Source: Galerina marginata (taxonomy: Eukaryota; Basidiomycota; Agaricomycetes; Agaricales; Galerinaceae). From it: a stretch of 64,000 nucleotides of DNA. The position numbers and the translations under genes were made by a program. The notes beneath the pieces are model-generated. The model did no database searches and was not told where the DNA came from. It was given only the letters and a program-made list of their open reading frames with translations. Positions 1 through 11,498 of this stretch are shown piece after piece. Position 1 is the first letter of the stretch. The number at the start of each line of letters is the position of its first letter. The stretch spans positions 124,001 to 188,000 of the forward strand of contig JAECYW010000011.1 of NCBI GenBank assembly GCA_023014335.1, in the 5' to 3' direction.

Positions 1-312
1 CCCTTGGCCCACGCCCGAAGCCAGTGGCTCCCAATTCGTCACTGCTTCCCATCCCTCCACTGAGACTGGATTCGAAGCAGGAGCAGGAGCGTGGACGTTG
101 GCGGTGCCTGAGTTGCCGTCGATCATAGCGATGGTGAAATGGCTTCTGTTAAAGCCCCCTCTGTGATGTATAGTGGGATCGTAGCTCCTATCACCACCAG
201 CGGACTGGGGTTCACGGGCGGGAGCGATTCGTAGAGGTGGAGCAGCGATAGCAGGGCTGCCGCTGCCACTGTGTCTGCAGCGATTGGGTGCAGAAAGGGG
301 AGGAATGGGCAT
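1..312 (-). CDS. Partial open frame at left edge, unknown
   Basis: Reading the minus strand from an ATG at 312-310, 104 codons run to the window edge without a stop. The predicted segment starts MPIPPLSAPNRC and is rich in Pro, Ser, Gly and Ala; no domain is recognisable. The base composition is GC-rich, as expected for coding DNA in this genome, but low-complexity sequence can stay open by chance. If it is a gene, its 3' part lies outside the window. Confidence 0.3.
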   Translation of the reverse strand, partial: MPIPPLSAPNRCRHSGSGSPAIAAPPLRIAPAREPQSAGGDRSYDPTIHHRGGFNRSHFTIAMIDGNSGTANVHAPAPASNPVSVEGWEAVTNWEPLASGVGQG

Positions 313-3163
313 TCTGGAGCTGGAGCTGGGATCGGGATTTCAGCGCAATTCGCCAAGGTTCTGTTTCTATAACGAAGGCGGCTGGATTTTACGCATACAT
401 GCGCCTCTAAGCTTATGCCCCCTCTCGTCCTCCTCGGTCACGATGCGGCACGATGATGTCATTTACAATGAACGTTACGCGATACCTCTCACCATATCCT
501 TCTCTCTCCCTTCTCTCCACCGACGTTGGCTTGGCGTAACCACAAACAATCGGGCCTTCGCGCAGATGCACGACGCAGGAGTATTTATCATTTTCTCCGC
601 CTTAGCCGGTGCGTTTTACGATGCCTTCGCCTTTTACTTGAACATTGTCTAACACTGTTCTCTGTGCGTTAGGGCATTGGATTAACGGTTCCGGGGAGAT
701 AGAAGAGCTGTTGGAGGAGCTCGCGGAGACTTCATGGCTGGTGTCAGACATGTGGGCTGAGACGCATGGATGTGGAGATGGAATCTATGTTAGCAAGCTA
801 TGGGGAGGAGGAGAAGATATGGGGCTTTCCGGAGCCGCCGGCCCGCCACCTGGATTCGCAGCTTTGAAACCGGTTTCCTGCCCGATAATATTCATCAGGA
901 TGATTCTCCTCACCATCGTCGGCCTTGGTGGTTTGCGCATCGAAGTCAGTAACCTCTCCTTGCTCGACTTTGAGGTTTCAACGACCCATTTTGCCTTCGC
1001 CAGTTAGCACCATGTCATCACGTTCAAGCTGGGCCTGTACCTGCGGCTCCGATAGCTGCGCCTCGTAACCCCTCCCTCAGCATCTTCTCTTGCCGAGTCA
1101 TTCCTGGAAATCACCGAACGATCCATAGATGAGGCTTATGGGGCCCCAGCCGCCTCCTCCGCCCCCAGTGCTGGAGGAGGTGGCAAGGGCAAGCAGAGGA
1201 GGAACACGGGAACCCTCAGTTTCTATACCCGCAGACGACGACGATCTGGATCATAGCATGAACGCTCCTCTCTCTCCTTCACATCATTTCATACTGACAC
1301 TTCACATAGAGCGAATACACCTTATCAGTATTCCACTCACACTGCACCCGCATCGGCGGCTTGCACTCGTCATCTTCAGTCCTGCCCCCGCCCACCATGC
1401 ACTCTTCCTCCCAGTATAAAATGACCTATCTGGCCTGCGTGACTCCCACCTCCCCAACCAGCCGGGCAGAACGGCGGCGGCGGGCAGCGATATGATGGAC
1501 GTGGACTCTCACGCGCTGGCTGAGCTGTCTGTAGCTCCCCGACCAGCAGGGCCCGGGGCAGTATATCATAGTCGGCAAGCTCACCTTCGTCGGGTCTTGG
1601 GAATGGCGGTATGCTCTGCCGCATACGCCGCCCCCATGCACCGACACTGGCACCCAAACCGGTACCACCAGCAACAGCACTGAGGCATCAACACAAGCTG
1701 CAACGCGCACTTCCAGCAGTCCTCGTGCTCGTACCCGCCCCGCCCCTGCCCGCATTTGCGCCCTCGCAGACCAGACTGGCTTTACGTCTGGTCGCACTGG
1801 CGGATGAAGTGGACGCCCCATCCTCCTTCGCCCGTGAGATGGAGCTAGCCCGTGCTTTACAGTCGCAGAGGGTACCGCGCGTCCCTGAAAATGCGCGTTC
1901 ACCGTTACTGCCCTGACCAATGTTGAGGGCGTCGGTCGGGACTCGGGATGTGGGTGGGCAGGGCCTTCTCTGAAGGTTCGTTCCTTCTATTCAATTATCA
2001 TTTCTGTACCTCGCTTTAGGTCTATTTTCGTTCTTGTATGTTCTCCTGTTATCCCTTCATTCTCATTCTCATTCTCCTGTTTTCTCTTTCCTCCTTGTAC
2101 TTGTTTTTTTCGCATCTTTCTCGTCGTCGTTATACTCATCACACCACACTGACTTTTGTTCTTTCCTTATCACACCAGGCACCAGCTAAAATCTCCAATA
2201 GCGGTGGTCCTGCTTCTGGCGCACGTCTGGTCCTTGTCCAGCCAGCACTTGGCCCCGATACGCGAGCTTTAGAACCACGCTTCCCCCTTCGACTCGGCGG
2301 TTGAGACTCGAATGGAATGAGGGTGGGCTGGATCTGGACCGTTTTTTAATCTCTGCATTGCCTTATATCCAATCTTCACGTTCGCGTGAATCCTTTTTGT
2401 CGTTCCTTCATATTCATTCTCATGTTTTTTTCTGCTTCGTATTTAATTTTATATGATTCTCATCGTTGCTACACATCCGTTGTACCGATCATACCCATTC
2501 TCACTCTCGTTTCTTCCTTATCACGCTAGGTTCGACAATACCTAACCACACCCAGAGTTTCTCAGCCACCGACCCATTCAACGGAGGCGGTCCTACTTCT
2601 GGCGAGAAGTAGGGCTCCGGGCTTCGCTATGGAGCGCAGCGCCTCTAGTCCCACTCCAGGCATTATCAATGCGAACCTTGTCCCTGCCTTCCCGCCCTTC
2701 TCGCTTTCCCCGCCTTTCCTGCCCTTTTTCCCTTCCGCTGCTGCTAACATCGCCCACCCCTTCCGCCTCGCTGCAGGTTTCTATGCAACTTCTTGGTTTC
2801 TCGGCCCATTCATGCATTGAGTAAGTCCATTATCCTCAGGCGTCTGGATGGTGGAGGTGTCGGTGGCAATGTCATAGAGTCAGCCACTTCGACACTTTTG
2901 ACACTATTCCTACGACGCTTCCCTGTCAGTCTGAAGTGCTGCTCGGAGGAATTTTCAACCTCGTCGATGCTTTCCTCCGAGTCGGGCTCCTGGGATTAAG
3001 TATTAGGTAAATCTTGCATTCACATGTTGTCGACACGCTCACCAAATCCACTCGTCTATTTTCCGGTGTAGATGGCTCATGGAACCGCTCCTGTGGTGCG
3101 TTCAATATAGCCGATCCTTTCTGTATCCTAGTGAATATTGATCTCGACGGATATATCAACTGT
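313..3163. other. No gene recognised; T-rich repeated modules
   Basis: I find no convincing gene here. From about 1120 to 2640 the sequence is built of modules: a short GC-rich segment, about 150-200 bases rich in T and C, then an acceptor-like cacaccag or cacgctag. The same module design recurs at 6500-7800 with clear sequence similarity, for example the stretch around 1190-1310 against 6535-6680. ORFs such as 1426-1920 minus are low-complexity and not supported by a family. Confidence 0.5.
1120..2640 (+). repeat. Degenerate exon/T-rich-intron module, copy 1
   Basis: This block resembles 6500-7780. Shared landmarks in order are gaggtggcaagggcaag, gacgac..tctggat, catactgacacttcac, two pyrimidine-rich stretches ending in an acceptor-like cag or tag followed by GTTCGACAAT-type sequence, and a closing 'ggagcgcagcgcctctagt' (2632) that matches 7747-7763. 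The arrangement is like two or more exons with unusually long T-rich introns, now decayed. I cannot name a protein. Confidence 0.5.
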
Positions 3164-5721
3164 TCAACTTACTTTGAGAAATTGAGAAACAGCTTCACGA
3201 AGAAGGTTCATCTCGGAGCACAGTTCGTATCCCTTTGGCTCCTTCTTGCAATCAAACATGTGGCTGGCAAGTGTCACAAGCTCCCTCGTATAACTTGCTT
3301 TTGATAGATAGAAGGGAAGAGTTTTAATGGCGAATATATGACCCTTGTTTGCGGGAATGAAGCTGCTTCCGGGATCCGACGAGTGACTTGAAAATAAGCA
3401 GTAAAGTGCTCTGTATTTCTTGTCCCACCCGTCGTCCTCGGATATTCCATCCTCGTATTCCAGTTTTCCGTCGACATCGTCTTCCTCTTGTATATAATAT
3501 TCATAGTCTCTGCAGTATTTACAAATCATAATCCTTAGTGAATTGCATTCTGGAGCTCGAATATTGGACTCACAAATTTGTCTCGAAGATATACTTGAAT
3601 ATACGCACGGAGAGTGTTGTGTACATCCTGCTATCCACAAAATACCTCCCAGCACGTTCTGGATCAAGCAAGAATTTTTGAAATTCAGTAAACTTTCCAT
3701 CCGCAATTTGTGAAACGCTAAAAAAGGTGAAGGGAATATCTTTCCCAATGACCGGTTTGAAGTGGTCATTAAGATATCCTTCGACCAAGGGATGTGTCAT
3801 CGCAGTGGCAATATTCTTCGCAGTTTCAGGAGTTATATGATCCGTTGGCGTTAATTCTAAGCGACACAACTCATTCCACATTAAATCTTCAGCAACCTCC
3901 AAGGAGTGGGAATGATGATCAGATAGACTTTTTCCAAGACCAAAGTAATCCTCCACATATGCTTCCTTGACAATTATTAGCAGCGGAAGATGTGCCAGAC
4001 TGGAATACAGACCTTGCTTTGAAACCAGCCATATAGGTTAAACATTTGAATACAGGGATTATATTGTTCCTCCCAATCACTATCCCCAAGGGTGCTGTTG
4101 CATTCGATCAACTTGACTACCCATAGTCGAAAGTCAAAATCAAAAAAATCGGCGAGTAGTTCTCTCGTTGCAGAGGATCGAGAACATTGATATTCAAGGT
4201 CCATGTGTGCAAAGCGCGTGCTTATCGGAGGAAGAAGAAGAAGAAGAATAAGCTTGCAATTGACGGAACAGCTGGTGAATGACTGACCACTCATTCATGT
4301 TTGGAGATCTGTTGTTTATATTTCGCAGGCAGTGTCGTGCTATCTGTGCATGGGCCTTACCTTTATCTAAACAAAAATCTCTCGAACGAGTGGAATCCAT
4401 GAGAAAGTCTAGAAGAGAGGCATGGAGGACACGAAGGTAACTTTCATCGTCTCCATCCGCTGGAATGTCGATCACAGAATGCAAGTCGATGAGGATGAGT
4501 TGAAGATCTCCATGAGCATACGATAGAAATGTCTCCATTTTACTCATATTCAAAGTATTTGTGCAGGAGGACAGAAAGGGTATACTTAGAACTTCCAACG
4601 CCCTTGGAAGGTCCTCCACCACGCTGAATATATGACGGTACAGAGAATCAAGCTCGGCAAATGGGGTATCATCCCCGGCAGCGGTGATACCTAAAATAAT
4701 GTCGAGTCGTTCACTAGGCCGCCGGCGGGCGGATCTGACAAATTTCACGACTGTCGCCGCATAAATGAACTGTCCAGACGATTTACGAACCAGTACGTCG
4801 ATAGCGTTTTCGGAGGGCCAATCACACGGCAAATGCGAGCGCAGTATGTGGGTCCTTTTCACAGACTCGAAGCTCTCAACGAAGAAAAGCCTAATATCGT
4901 CGGCTGGACTGTAGGTCTCATCTAACGTAAGACGGGTAGTAATGTCGAGTAGAGGTTGATTGTTGAAAGAATCACGGATTGCATGTTCAGGTCGGCTGGC
5001 AATAATAAAGAGGAGGGGGATGCGGAATTTGCGAACAGAACGGGAGATAACGGCGAGAATGTATCGCTGGATATCGGGAGTGCCACACTCGTCCAGGCCA
5101 TCGAGGATGATCACCTTGGGATCCTCGGAATTGATGAAATCCTGCTGACCATGGAAGAATACTTTCTCTAGAGGTTCAACGATGAGAGACTCCATTTGAG
5201 CCTCTAGGGAACGAGTGAAAATGGCAGGATCGACCTCGAGTGCTTCTTCCACGTAGGCGCGCATCGGCGAGATCGCGATGAGAAGTTGATATGCCAGGGA
5301 AGCAATTAGGCGCTCCTCGTTATTGCGTCCAGCTGCATATCGGGACCAGAAAAAACTTGCCGCCAAACGTCCCCACTTATGGAACAACTCGGCAATCTCT
5401 TGCGCAATTGCGGATTTCCCTGCACCAGCGGGTCCGTTGAGCCACATGATAAACGATGTCTTCTGTCCGTCCTCGATCCAATCGATGATGGCCTGAATGA
5501 CTGCTACGCGTGTTTGGGGGTGACATTTGGGTGGGTCGTATCGTTCGGATGAGTTGTGAAATGCGCCAGGAGCCATGTGCTTGCGTAAAACATCGATGTC
5601 TGCACGTAATACTGAGCTATATCATCAGAATGGTCTTAAACAATCGATTCGCACTTTTTTCGCTGGTGATACTGCTAAAATTCCCTACTCCAATCGAGAA
5701 ATTGCGGGCGTTGTGGAACAT
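3164..5721 (-). CDS. NACHT-type P-loop NTPase, apparently frameshifted
   Basis: Proposed exons are 5721-5673, 5599-4013, 3965-3574 and 3509-3164. The first exon encodes MFHNARNFSIGVGNFS, a usual N-terminal motif of Agaricomycete NACHT proteins, and joins in phase to NIDVLRKHMAPGAFHNSSER. The Walker A motif GPAGAGKS lies at about residues 72-79 and the Walker B motif VIILDGLDEC at about 179-188. Proteins of this type are STAND NTPases thought to act in incompatibility or defence signalling. The main frame ends at a stop at 4194, just after a serine run encoded by TTC repeats. The family-like continuation (DLEYQCS..., ending WFQSK before an intron at 4012) is in another frame, so a net +1 or -2 slip near 4210-4290 is likely; I see no good intron that would fix it. 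The 3966 acceptor is AAG. Confidence 0.8.
4210..4250 (-). repeat. TTC/GAA microsatellite at frameshift point
   Basis: On the minus strand five or more TTC units encode the serine run of the NACHT gene. Replication slippage here could explain the change of frame between the 5' and 3' coding parts. Confidence 0.7.
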
Positions 5722-8300
5722 GAGCAATCCAACGTTGCTAGTCGTAAGGAACAAGAGAGCGCAAACGTCAATTTGTTCTACCCATCACCTACTTGACACT
5801 GCCTGCCTTGAGGCAATTCTCCCATGTCGAGCTGAAAATAGAATAGCTGTGTCGATGAATGAGATATGTATGCATATTCGTTTGCACTTAGCCAACTAGG
5901 CTGTGACCAACACTATTCGTCTCCAGACCAGTGCCTGAATTGCGCTGGCCATATTACAGCCATCGTGTTCCTCCTTCCGGCGCCTATTCACGGTTGATTC
6001 ATGGACCCCGTAGATTACTCCTTAACCCATTTACTAATCCCCTATCAATATACTAACGACTTTGTAGTATATCCTACTTATAATTACTTTGTACTTAACA
6101 ACCGTCTGTGTCCGCTTCAAGGAGGTGTTGGTCGAGTCCTGAGATGAACAAGTCGGAGATTCAATCATTGCTGATAAATTATTAGCTAAGCCACTGTAGC
6201 TCACCGCCTTTCCCATCGACGGTGCACAGCTGCGCACCGCCCTTGTTTTTGTGTCAGCTTCGGCGTCAGAGTCGGTTAGACAAAGATGGAGCTCTTTTTT
6301 CGTTCTCAAGCTTTGCCAATGCAAGCTGAATCAGGGTAGGTCTTCCATGTCATCTATTAACTAGTCCTTATCGATTCTCTTTCTCGATGATCGCACACAG
6401 GCCAGAAAGACTTCATGCCCATGAGAAATTGTAGGCGCGGGTGGGGTGAAGTTTGAAGGGCGACGACGATGCGGATGCTGACGGTTCTGGGCCTGATATC
6501 GACGAATATGGACGCAAGCCCCCTGTGTTTGTAGAGGTGACAAGGGCAAGAAGAAGAGGAACACGGGCACGCCAAGTTTACTGACACCTGCAGACGACAA
6601 CAGTCTGGATCCTTACGCGGACGAAGCACGCCCCTCTCTTCTCCACATCATCTTATACTGACACTTCACGCAGGGCGAATACACGAATTCCACGCACACC
6701 GCACCTGACGGCAGCGTACCATGCACGTTATGCACACCGCCAAACTACGCGGCTCTGGCACCGTCATCGGAACCCTTCTTCATGAGAGCCTCGGTGGTGG
6801 GATGGGCGCGAGATAGTCGGCCATCGTTGGATCGCTGTGTGCCGCCTCCACATATGCTGCCTGCAACTGGTTCGACCCATTCTCAGGCACTAACCAACTC
6901 AAACTTCCAGTGGTGACTGCTTCTGACTAGAGGCCGGCCACCGGGCGAAACGCCTTTGGTTTTGGCCTAGCCAGTGATTTTCCTCTTCAAATGGGTCGAG
7001 CGGGATGAGAATGGCCGCAGCCGTCTCGGGAGGTTCGTTGCTTCTCCTTCTTTTCTGTCTTCATCTTCACATTGTAATAGGTCTATCTCCTCCGCGTTCA
7101 CATACTCTCTTGTTATTCCTCCAATTTTATTCTCGGGGTCTTTCTTCTGAGTCCTCGTACTTCTTTTTTTGATATCTTTCGCGCCTTCGTTGCACGTTAT
7201 ACCTTTATACTCACTTCCTCGTCACGCCAGGTTCTACAATGCCGCACAATCGACCTTTGTTCAGACCAACCAATGCAGTCCCAAGGGAAGCAATCTTGCC
7301 TCTGTTCCGACGTGAGGTGGCCCTGGCCCAGCCGACTCTGGCCTCGACGTCAGCGTCTTCCATGCAGAGTTTGGCACCCTTCCCCCAGCGAGGGCGGTCG
7401 AGCGGGGGTAGCCTGGGCCGTTTCTCAGGTTCTTTGCTTCTCCTTTTCATTTTTCATTTTCTACGTGATGCGGCTTCCCGAGTTATTCTCATATACTTTC
7501 TTGCCGTTCCCCATTCTCGCATTTTTTCATTCCTCATACTTCGTTTCTTTCTCGTCTTCGTTCGACCGTTATCGATATACCCATCACGTCCATACTGATT
7601 CTCGTCTTTGTTTTATTATGCCAGGTTTGACAATATGCAGCACAATCTGCAGCTAGCTCGACTTGAGTTTGACCGTTTCTCCGGCACCAACTCAACTTCA
7701 CTCAGAACTTTAACAGCGGTAGCCCAGCTTCTGGCGCGCCCCTTGTGAGCGCAGCGCCTCTAGTTCTGGCCTAGCCAGCGACTTCCACGCGAACTTGAAC
7801 GCGAATGGTGCTATGGTTAATTCTTTCCCGTCCTATCGGATGTGTATACTTTTCCAGTCCTCTAATCATTCATTGTTTCTTCCTGTTGTATTTTTTGTTT
7901 ATGAATTCAGATTATGGCTGCTGTTGGTTTGGAGAGCAGTCCGTTAATTGACGGCCGTCTCTCCAGACTGCATGCGTGCCTTTGCCATATAAATCCACCC
8001 CTGATACTACTACCACAGCGGAAGTAGGACATCCGCTTAACAACTTTCACGACATTTTTCCACACCTTCTCCTGGCCAAATGGACATTTATTTCTTCTCG
8101 TGCTAGCGCCATTTCTAATACTAAGTACCTCAAGGAGATTCGGACCGAATATTCATTTCTAAGAAATATAGGAAACCCTTTCTGAACGTCTCACATTCTG
8201 TGCTTGTTAATCTGACTTAGAAATTGTCTGAAAACTACCCATATAAGTAGACGTTGGTTTGGGGCTCTCCCACTTTTCACTTCCACTCCCATTGCATAAA
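5722..8300. other. Intergenic, with repeated T-rich modules
   Basis: No gene is supported. The part from about 6500 to 7780 is the second copy of the exon/T-rich-intron modules seen at 1120-2640. It contains two internal module repeats whose acceptor-like ends (cacgccaggtt at about 7225 and tatgccaggtt at about 7617) resemble each other. The 7.8-8.3 kb part holds the upstream region of the Fe2OG gene. Confidence 0.5.
6500..7780 (+). repeat. Degenerate exon/T-rich-intron module, copy 2
   Basis: Similar in order and sequence to 1120-2640. The segments between the T-rich stretches keep open frames (for instance 7239-7460), but they are biased and not recognisable. Decay of a duplicated intron-rich gene is the simplest reading. 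Confidence 0.5.
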
Positions 8301-9710
8301 ATGTCTACCTTCCCACAAATCAACAACGAGCATGAAATATTAATGTACATGCGTGTAAGAAATACTATCGACAATCTCGACGCCAACCCGACTCGGATGG
8401 CTATGAAAAAGAACACCCCTTTAACGAAAGCTTTGGATTCCATGTCTTGTGTTCCTTTCGTCCGGCTTCCCGTTCACTTTTGGAAAGATATAGCTTTCAC
8501 TGTTTCTGATGTCGACGCGGGAACGTTATACAAACCGAAAGTCGACGTGATCTTGGACAAGAGCTCCCAGTCGTCGTTCGGGAGGGGCTCGGAGAATGTC
8601 TTGGACGAGTCTTACCGCAGTGGACGGGAGATCCCCGCCTCAAACATAGGAATCAACAACGAAGTTCAGGAGATGCTTCTGTATGACGTGAAGAGGTTAA
8701 TGTTCCCAGGTCGTGAAGTCGACATGAAGCTCTACAAGCTCGCGTTGTACGAGACTGGTGGGCATTTCGACTGGCATATGGACTCGACGCACAGCGACAA
8801 GCATCAAGCAACGCTTCTCCTCGCGCTCAACACCTCCTGGGAGGGCGGGAACTTGGCGCTTCGTCGCACCGGTGTTGAGACGCTCATGGATCTGCGACCT
8901 CAGGGGCCGGATCCGTGGACTAAGCTGCAGGCGGTGGCCTTTTATACCGATACAGAACACCGCGTCGAGCCTGTGAAGTCTGGGGTTCGCATCGTCCTTC
9001 AATATGATATTGAGGTTTCGAAGAAGCAGGGAGATGATGAAAAAGACGAGAGGGAAAGGGTTGAGGGAGCGGACGAGGAAACGGAAGAGAGGGACGAGGA
9101 AGAAGAGAAAGACAAAGGAGAAGAAGACGAAGACGGAGAGCAAGACGAAGACGACAAATACGAAATATGGATGGACAGCGTCAAGCAGCATTACTCCGAA
9201 CGGATGGAAGTAAAAGGCAGCGCAGAACCTACCGCGGACGAAGCCGCCCAGCAGACGGTGATTTCGGTCATCAAAAAAATGCACAGCAAAGGCGCCGAGG
9301 AAGTCGCATTCGCGCTTCAGCATTTGTATCGCAGCGCCAGCATATCTGCCGAGTACTTGAAGGGATCCGACGCCACCCTATACAATGCGCTCCTGGCTTC
9401 TGGAGATTTCGACCTTTCGCTTAATCCCGTCGTACTCTGCGAGGGATCTGGGAGGAACGAGGATGGGTGGATGAGTGATCGTTATGTTTATCGCTACGAG
9501 TCCGCCCGAGAAGTCGAGGATGATGGTTCTGCATCCCCCCCACCAAAAAAGAGGCAAAAACGACAGACAAGCGAGTTTCATATCCCCGAAATGTCTGGTA
9601 TCATAGAGATCAGCCATCAGGAGTACATCGAACACATAGGTAATGAAGCTATGCCATCTCAATATCGGTACTTTGGAGGGGGTATATTCGTCCGTCCTAA
9701 AGCCAAGTAA
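8301..9710 (+). CDS. Fe(II)/2-oxoglutarate oxygenase domain protein
   Basis: A single-exon gene of 469 codons. The start at 8301 is preferred over the in-frame ATG at 8259 because the tandem copy keeps the same context, cataaaATGTCTAC. The N-terminal half carries a prolyl-4-hydroxylase-like Fe2OG fold: H159-x-D161 within GGHFDWHMDS, distal H220 in TEHRVEP and R230 in SGVRIVLQYD, which are the expected iron and 2-oxoglutarate ligands. An acidic, Glu/Asp-rich low-complexity stretch (about residues 240-290) follows, then a conserved C-terminal region and a basic PPKKRQKR motif that could be a nuclear signal. The substrate is unknown. The paralogue lies 380 bp downstream on the same strand. Confidence 0.88.
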   Translation: MSTFPQINNEHEILMYMRVRNTIDNLDANPTRMAMKKNTPLTKALDSMSCVPFVRLPVHFWKDIAFTVSDVDAGTLYKPKVDVILDKSSQSSFGRGSENVLDESYRSGREIPASNIGINNEVQEMLLYDVKRLMFPGREVDMKLYKLALYETGGHFDWHMDSTHSDKHQATLLLALNTSWEGGNLALRRTGVETLMDLRPQGPDPWTKLQAVAFYTDTEHRVEPVKSGVRIVLQYDIEVSKKQGDDEKDERERVEGADEETEERDEEEEKDKGEEDEDGEQDEDDKYEIWMDSVKQHYSERMEVKGSAEPTADEAAQQTVISVIKKMHSKGAEEVAFALQHLYRSASISAEYLKGSDATLYNALLASGDFDLSLNPVVLCEGSGRNEDGWMSDRYVYRYESAREVEDDGSASPPPKKRQKRQTSEFHIPEMSGIIEISHQEYIEHIGNEAMPSQYRYFGGGIFVRPKAK

Positions 9711-10092
9711 TCGAGCCTTTGTGACACTAGCTGGAGACTGCAGAGGCGAGCTAGAAAGAAGAACGAGCATCTGGTGTATTTAAAAACTGTATTATTGCCG
9801 TCGGATTATGCTGTTGGTTTTCATGCTGAATTGTCGAGACCCCCATTTGAGCCTAATCAATCCGAGAATGGTGAAGCCCCAGAAAAGCATTGAGCACGGT
9901 ATAGCATCGCAGGCAATGGCAGGAAGCAGGGCAAGGGTGTTCGTCACTGCGCGTCCAGGCTGTGCTACTGATCAGATCTAATGATATCTAATCTAATCGA
10001 GGCACGCAGCGCGGCGTCCTAGCTCACGGCTTCGGCACTTATTGATCCGCCTCAACGTTGCTTTTCACATCCATATCCCGTCGTCGCATAAA
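9711..10092. other. Intergenic spacer with dispersed repeat
   Basis: The spacer between the two Fe2OG copies contains, at about 9860-10025, a stretch that resembles 15440-15605. Both contain TATCTAAT-type words next to gatca and a GC-rich end. No gene is seen. Confidence 0.4.
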
Positions 10093-11498
10093 ATGTCTAC
10101 AGTCCCACACACCTACGAGCCCGGATCCGAGCATGAAGTATTGACGTATATACGGGTAGGAAGGAATATCAACATGCCCGACGCCAATTTAAATCCGATG
10201 GATATGAAAAAGAACACTGCGTTGACGAAAGCCCTGGACTCCATGTCTTGTGTTCCTTTTGTCCTGTTTCCCGCTCGTTTTTATGAAGATTTAGCCTTCA
10301 CAGTTTCGAATGTCGCTGCCGGCACCGTATATGAACCCAACATCAAGGTCATTTTGGACAAGAGCGCTCAGTCGTCGTTTGGAAGGGCTCGGAGACTGTC
10401 TTGGACCCGTCTTACCGCAGCGGTCGGGAGATTCCCGCCGCGGATATAGGAATCAACCATAAAATCCCGGACGCTCTTCTGTACGACGTGAAGAGGCTCA
10501 TGTTCCCAGGTCGTGAAGTCAACCTAAAGCTATACAAGCTCGCGGTCTACGAGACTGGTGGCCATTTCGACTGGCATATGGACTCGACGCACAGCGACCA
10601 GCACCAAGCGACGCTTCTCCTCGCGCTCAACACCTCCTGGGATGGTGGGGGCTTGGTGCTCCGGCGTAAGGGCGTTGAGACGCTCGTGGATCTACGGCCC
10701 CAGAAGCGTGATTTGATGATCGAGTTGCAGGCGGTGGCGTTTTACACCGATACGGAGCACCGCGTCGAGCCTGTGAATTCTGGTGTTCGCATTGTCCTCC
10801 AATATGATATCCAGGTTTCGAAGAAGCCAAGAGACGATGAAAAAGACAAGAAGGAAGGGAATAAAAAAGTTGAGGGAGCAGACGAGGAATCGGAAGAGGG
10901 GAACGAGGAAGAAGAGCAAAGCGAAGCCGAAAACGAAGAAGACGGATACGAACCGTGGATGGACAAAATCATGCTGCACTACTCCAAACGGTTGGCGGTC
11001 AAAGACGTTGCTCAAACTACCGCGGGCGAGGCTGCCCAACAGACGGTGATTTCGGTTATCAAAAAAATGCACAGCAAAGGTGCTGAGGAAGTCGCGTTCG
11101 CGCTCCAGCACCTGTATCGCAGTGCCAGCATTTCAGCCGAGTACTTGAAGGGATCCGACGCCACCCTATACAATGCGCTCCTGGCTTCTGGAGATTTCGA
11201 CCTTTCGCTTAATCCCGTCGTACTCTGCGAAGACTCTGGTATAGACCAAGAAGGGTACCTCGAAGATCGTTTCGTTTACCGCTACAACGCAGTCAAAGGA
11301 GTCAAAGATGATAGTTCTGCCTCCCCTTCACCAAGAAAAAGCCAAAAACGACGGGCAAACGAGTTTCATGTCCCTAAATTGTCTGCTATCGTTGAGATAA
11401 GCCGTCAGGACTATATCGAATACACAGGCAACGAGGCTATGTCCGCCGAATATCGATACTTTGGCGGGGGTATGTTCGTCCGTCCCAAAGCCAAGTAA
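10093..11498 (+). pseudogene. Second Fe2OG oxygenase copy, one-base frameshift
   Basis: The start at 10093 has the same cataaaATGTCTAC context as the upstream copy. The copies align almost base for base, but at about 10386-10390 this one reads aagggctcgg where the first has gaggggctcgg, a one-G deletion. The first frame then stops at 10449, while the original frame runs on from about 10401 to 11498 with GGHFDWHMDS, the distal His and the Arg all intact. The acidic run is shorter than in copy one. Everything outside the deletion still looks functional, so the break is recent or an assembly error. Confidence 0.85.

Noticed and set aside
1426..1920. 164-codon minus-strand ORF
   Set aside because: It lies in the repeated T-rich module region, its plus-strand overlap is equally open, and the matching copy at 6.5-7.0 kb does not keep the frame.
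8697..9323. Minus-strand ORF of 208 codons inside the Fe2OG gene
   Set aside because: It is the antisense shadow of the acidic run and catalytic core. The recognised family is on the plus strand.
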